A stretch of DNA of 5,313 nt, taken from the NCBI GenBank assembly GCA_021849525.1, contig JAJZSS010000160.1, positions 1 through 5,313 on the forward strand, written 5' to 3'. The translations under genes were made by a program, and so were the position numbers. The notes under the pieces are model-generated. The model searched no databases and was not told where the DNA came from. It worked only from the letters and a program-made list of their open reading frames with translations. This DNA is from Chloroflexota bacterium (GTDB lineage: Bacteria > Chloroflexota > Anaerolineae > Anaerolineales > UBA4823). Shown piece by piece: positions 4,542-5,313 of the stretch (the stretch's first letter is position 1; every line of letters starts with the position of its first letter).

Positions 4542-5313
4542 ATGACCGACTTGACCCAGGCAACTTATCGAGTAACCCATCGGGTTCACAATTTCTCTGC
4601 TGGACCGGCAACCCTGCCGCTACCAGTGTTAAAAACCGCCCAGGCCGAAATGCTCGACTATCAGGGCTCGGGTATGTCGGTGATGGAAATGAGCCACCGC
4701 TCGGCGCCGTTCGAGGCGATCCTGGCCCAGGCGGAAGCCGATCTGCGCCAGTTGTTGGACATTCCTTCAAATTACAAAATATTGTTCCAACAGGGCGGGG
4801 CCAGCCTGCAGTTCGCCATGGTCCCGCTTAATCTGCGCCCCGCTGGCAAATCGGCAGATTACCTGATCAATGGTACCTGGGGCAAAGCAGCTTATAAAGA
4901 TGCTCAACGCCTTGGCGAAGCTCGCTGCGCTGCGACCAGCGAAGCGGAAAATTTCACCCGGGTATCCCGGCAATCCGAGCTGGAGCTGGACCCTCAGGCT
5001 GCCTATCTGCATTACACCTCGAATGAGACTATCCATGGTGTACAGTACCCAAGCGAGCCGGTTCCATTAACCGGGATACCCCTGGTATGCGATATGTCGT
5101 CCGATTTTTTGAGCCGGCCGGTTGATGTCGCCAGATATGGCTTGATTTACGCCGGCGCCCAGAAAAACGCCGGTCCGGCGGGTGTCACGATGGTTATCCT
5201 GCGCGAGGATTTACTCGATTGCGCCCCCGACAATCTCCCGGTAATGCTGGATTATCGGGTCCAGGCTGCGGGAGGCTCAATGCACAATACCCCGCCAACC
5301 TTCGCGATTTACA
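4542..5313 (+). CDS. serC: Phosphoserine aminotransferase SerC, 3' end cut by the window edge
   Basis: 257 residues are visible of an enzyme usually about 360 long. SerC is a cytoplasmic PLP enzyme that converts 3-phosphohydroxypyruvate and glutamate to phosphoserine and 2-oxoglutarate in serine synthesis (in some bacteria it also acts in pyridoxine synthesis). Family motifs are in order: HNFSAGPATLP (16-26), MSVMEMSHRS (45-54, with the substrate-binding Arg53), LFQQGGASLQF (81-91), NGTWG (110-114, Trp113 stacking on PLP), HYTSNETIHGVQ (157-168), the PLP-nitrogen Asp184 in VCDMSSDF, AGAQKNAGPAG (204-214) with the Schiff-base Lys208, and HNTPPTFAIY (248-257) at the edge. The ATG at 4542 is chosen over the in-frame ATG at 4533 because AGAGGA (4528-4533) lies eight bases before it. 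No frameshift is seen. It is divergent from the transporter operon and probably unrelated in function. Confidence 0.95.
   Translation, partial: MTDLTQATYRVTHRVHNFSAGPATLPLPVLKTAQAEMLDYQGSGMSVMEMSHRSAPFEAILAQAEADLRQLLDIPSNYKILFQQGGASLQFAMVPLNLRPAGKSADYLINGTWGKAAYKDAQRLGEARCAATSEAENFTRVSRQSELELDPQAAYLHYTSNETIHGVQYPSEPVPLTGIPLVCDMSSDFLSRPVDVARYGLIYAGAQKNAGPAGVTMVILREDLLDCAPDNLPVMLDYRVQAAGGSMHNTPPTFAIY

Noticed and set aside
4510..5036. Two minus-strand frames (4510-4770 and 4767-5036) opposite serC
   Set aside because: Both are shadows of the continuous serC frame, which has every catalytic motif.

Overview
The window is bacterial. It holds a six-gene minus-strand operon (about 4092 down to the left edge) and, divergent from it, the 5' three quarters of a plus-strand serC gene that runs off the right edge. 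Genes are tightly packed, with ATGA stop/start overlaps, moderately GC-rich coding DNA and one AT-rich intergenic stretch. The mix of genes (FmdE-family protein, THEP1-type NTPase, ECF transporter with a fused double ATPase, lipobox lipoprotein) would fit an anaerobic lineage such as Anaerolineae (Chloroflexota). That is a guess from gene content; nothing here fixes the taxonomy.

Layout in transcription order on the minus strand: a leader RNA (about 4325 to 4093) with a fold closely resembling the molybdenum/tungsten cofactor (Moco/Tuco) riboswitch (4158-4262), followed by a strong intrinsic terminator (4038-4070). Then come a THEP1/NTPase_1-type P-loop NTPase (3502-4092, start uncertain), a fused two-domain ECF/CbiO-type ATPase (2024-3505), a six-helix S-component-like membrane protein (1435-2043), a secreted lipoprotein with a reduced SUOX/molybdopterin-oxidoreductase-like domain (942-1406), the EcfT transmembrane coupling protein (208-945), and an FmdE-family protein (1-195, cut by the left edge).

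Inference: the ATPase, S component and EcfT together make a complete ECF importer. Three independent signs point towards molybdenum/tungsten cofactor biology: the riboswitch-like leader, the molybdopterin-domain lipoprotein and FmdE (a family named for a subunit of Mo/W formylmethanofuran dehydrogenase). The best hypothesis is an uncharacterised ECF uptake system for molybdopterin, a pterin precursor or a Mo/W-related ligand, with a lipoprotein as possible extracellular capture factor, controlled by transcription attenuation. The substrate cannot be read from the sequence.

The region 4093-4541 carries no convincing gene. It holds the leader RNA, a weak minus-strand promoter candidate, an imperfect 10-bp dyad over a TTGACA hexamer, and two mutually exclusive 7-bp stems just upstream of serC. 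serC itself looks intact as far as it can be seen.
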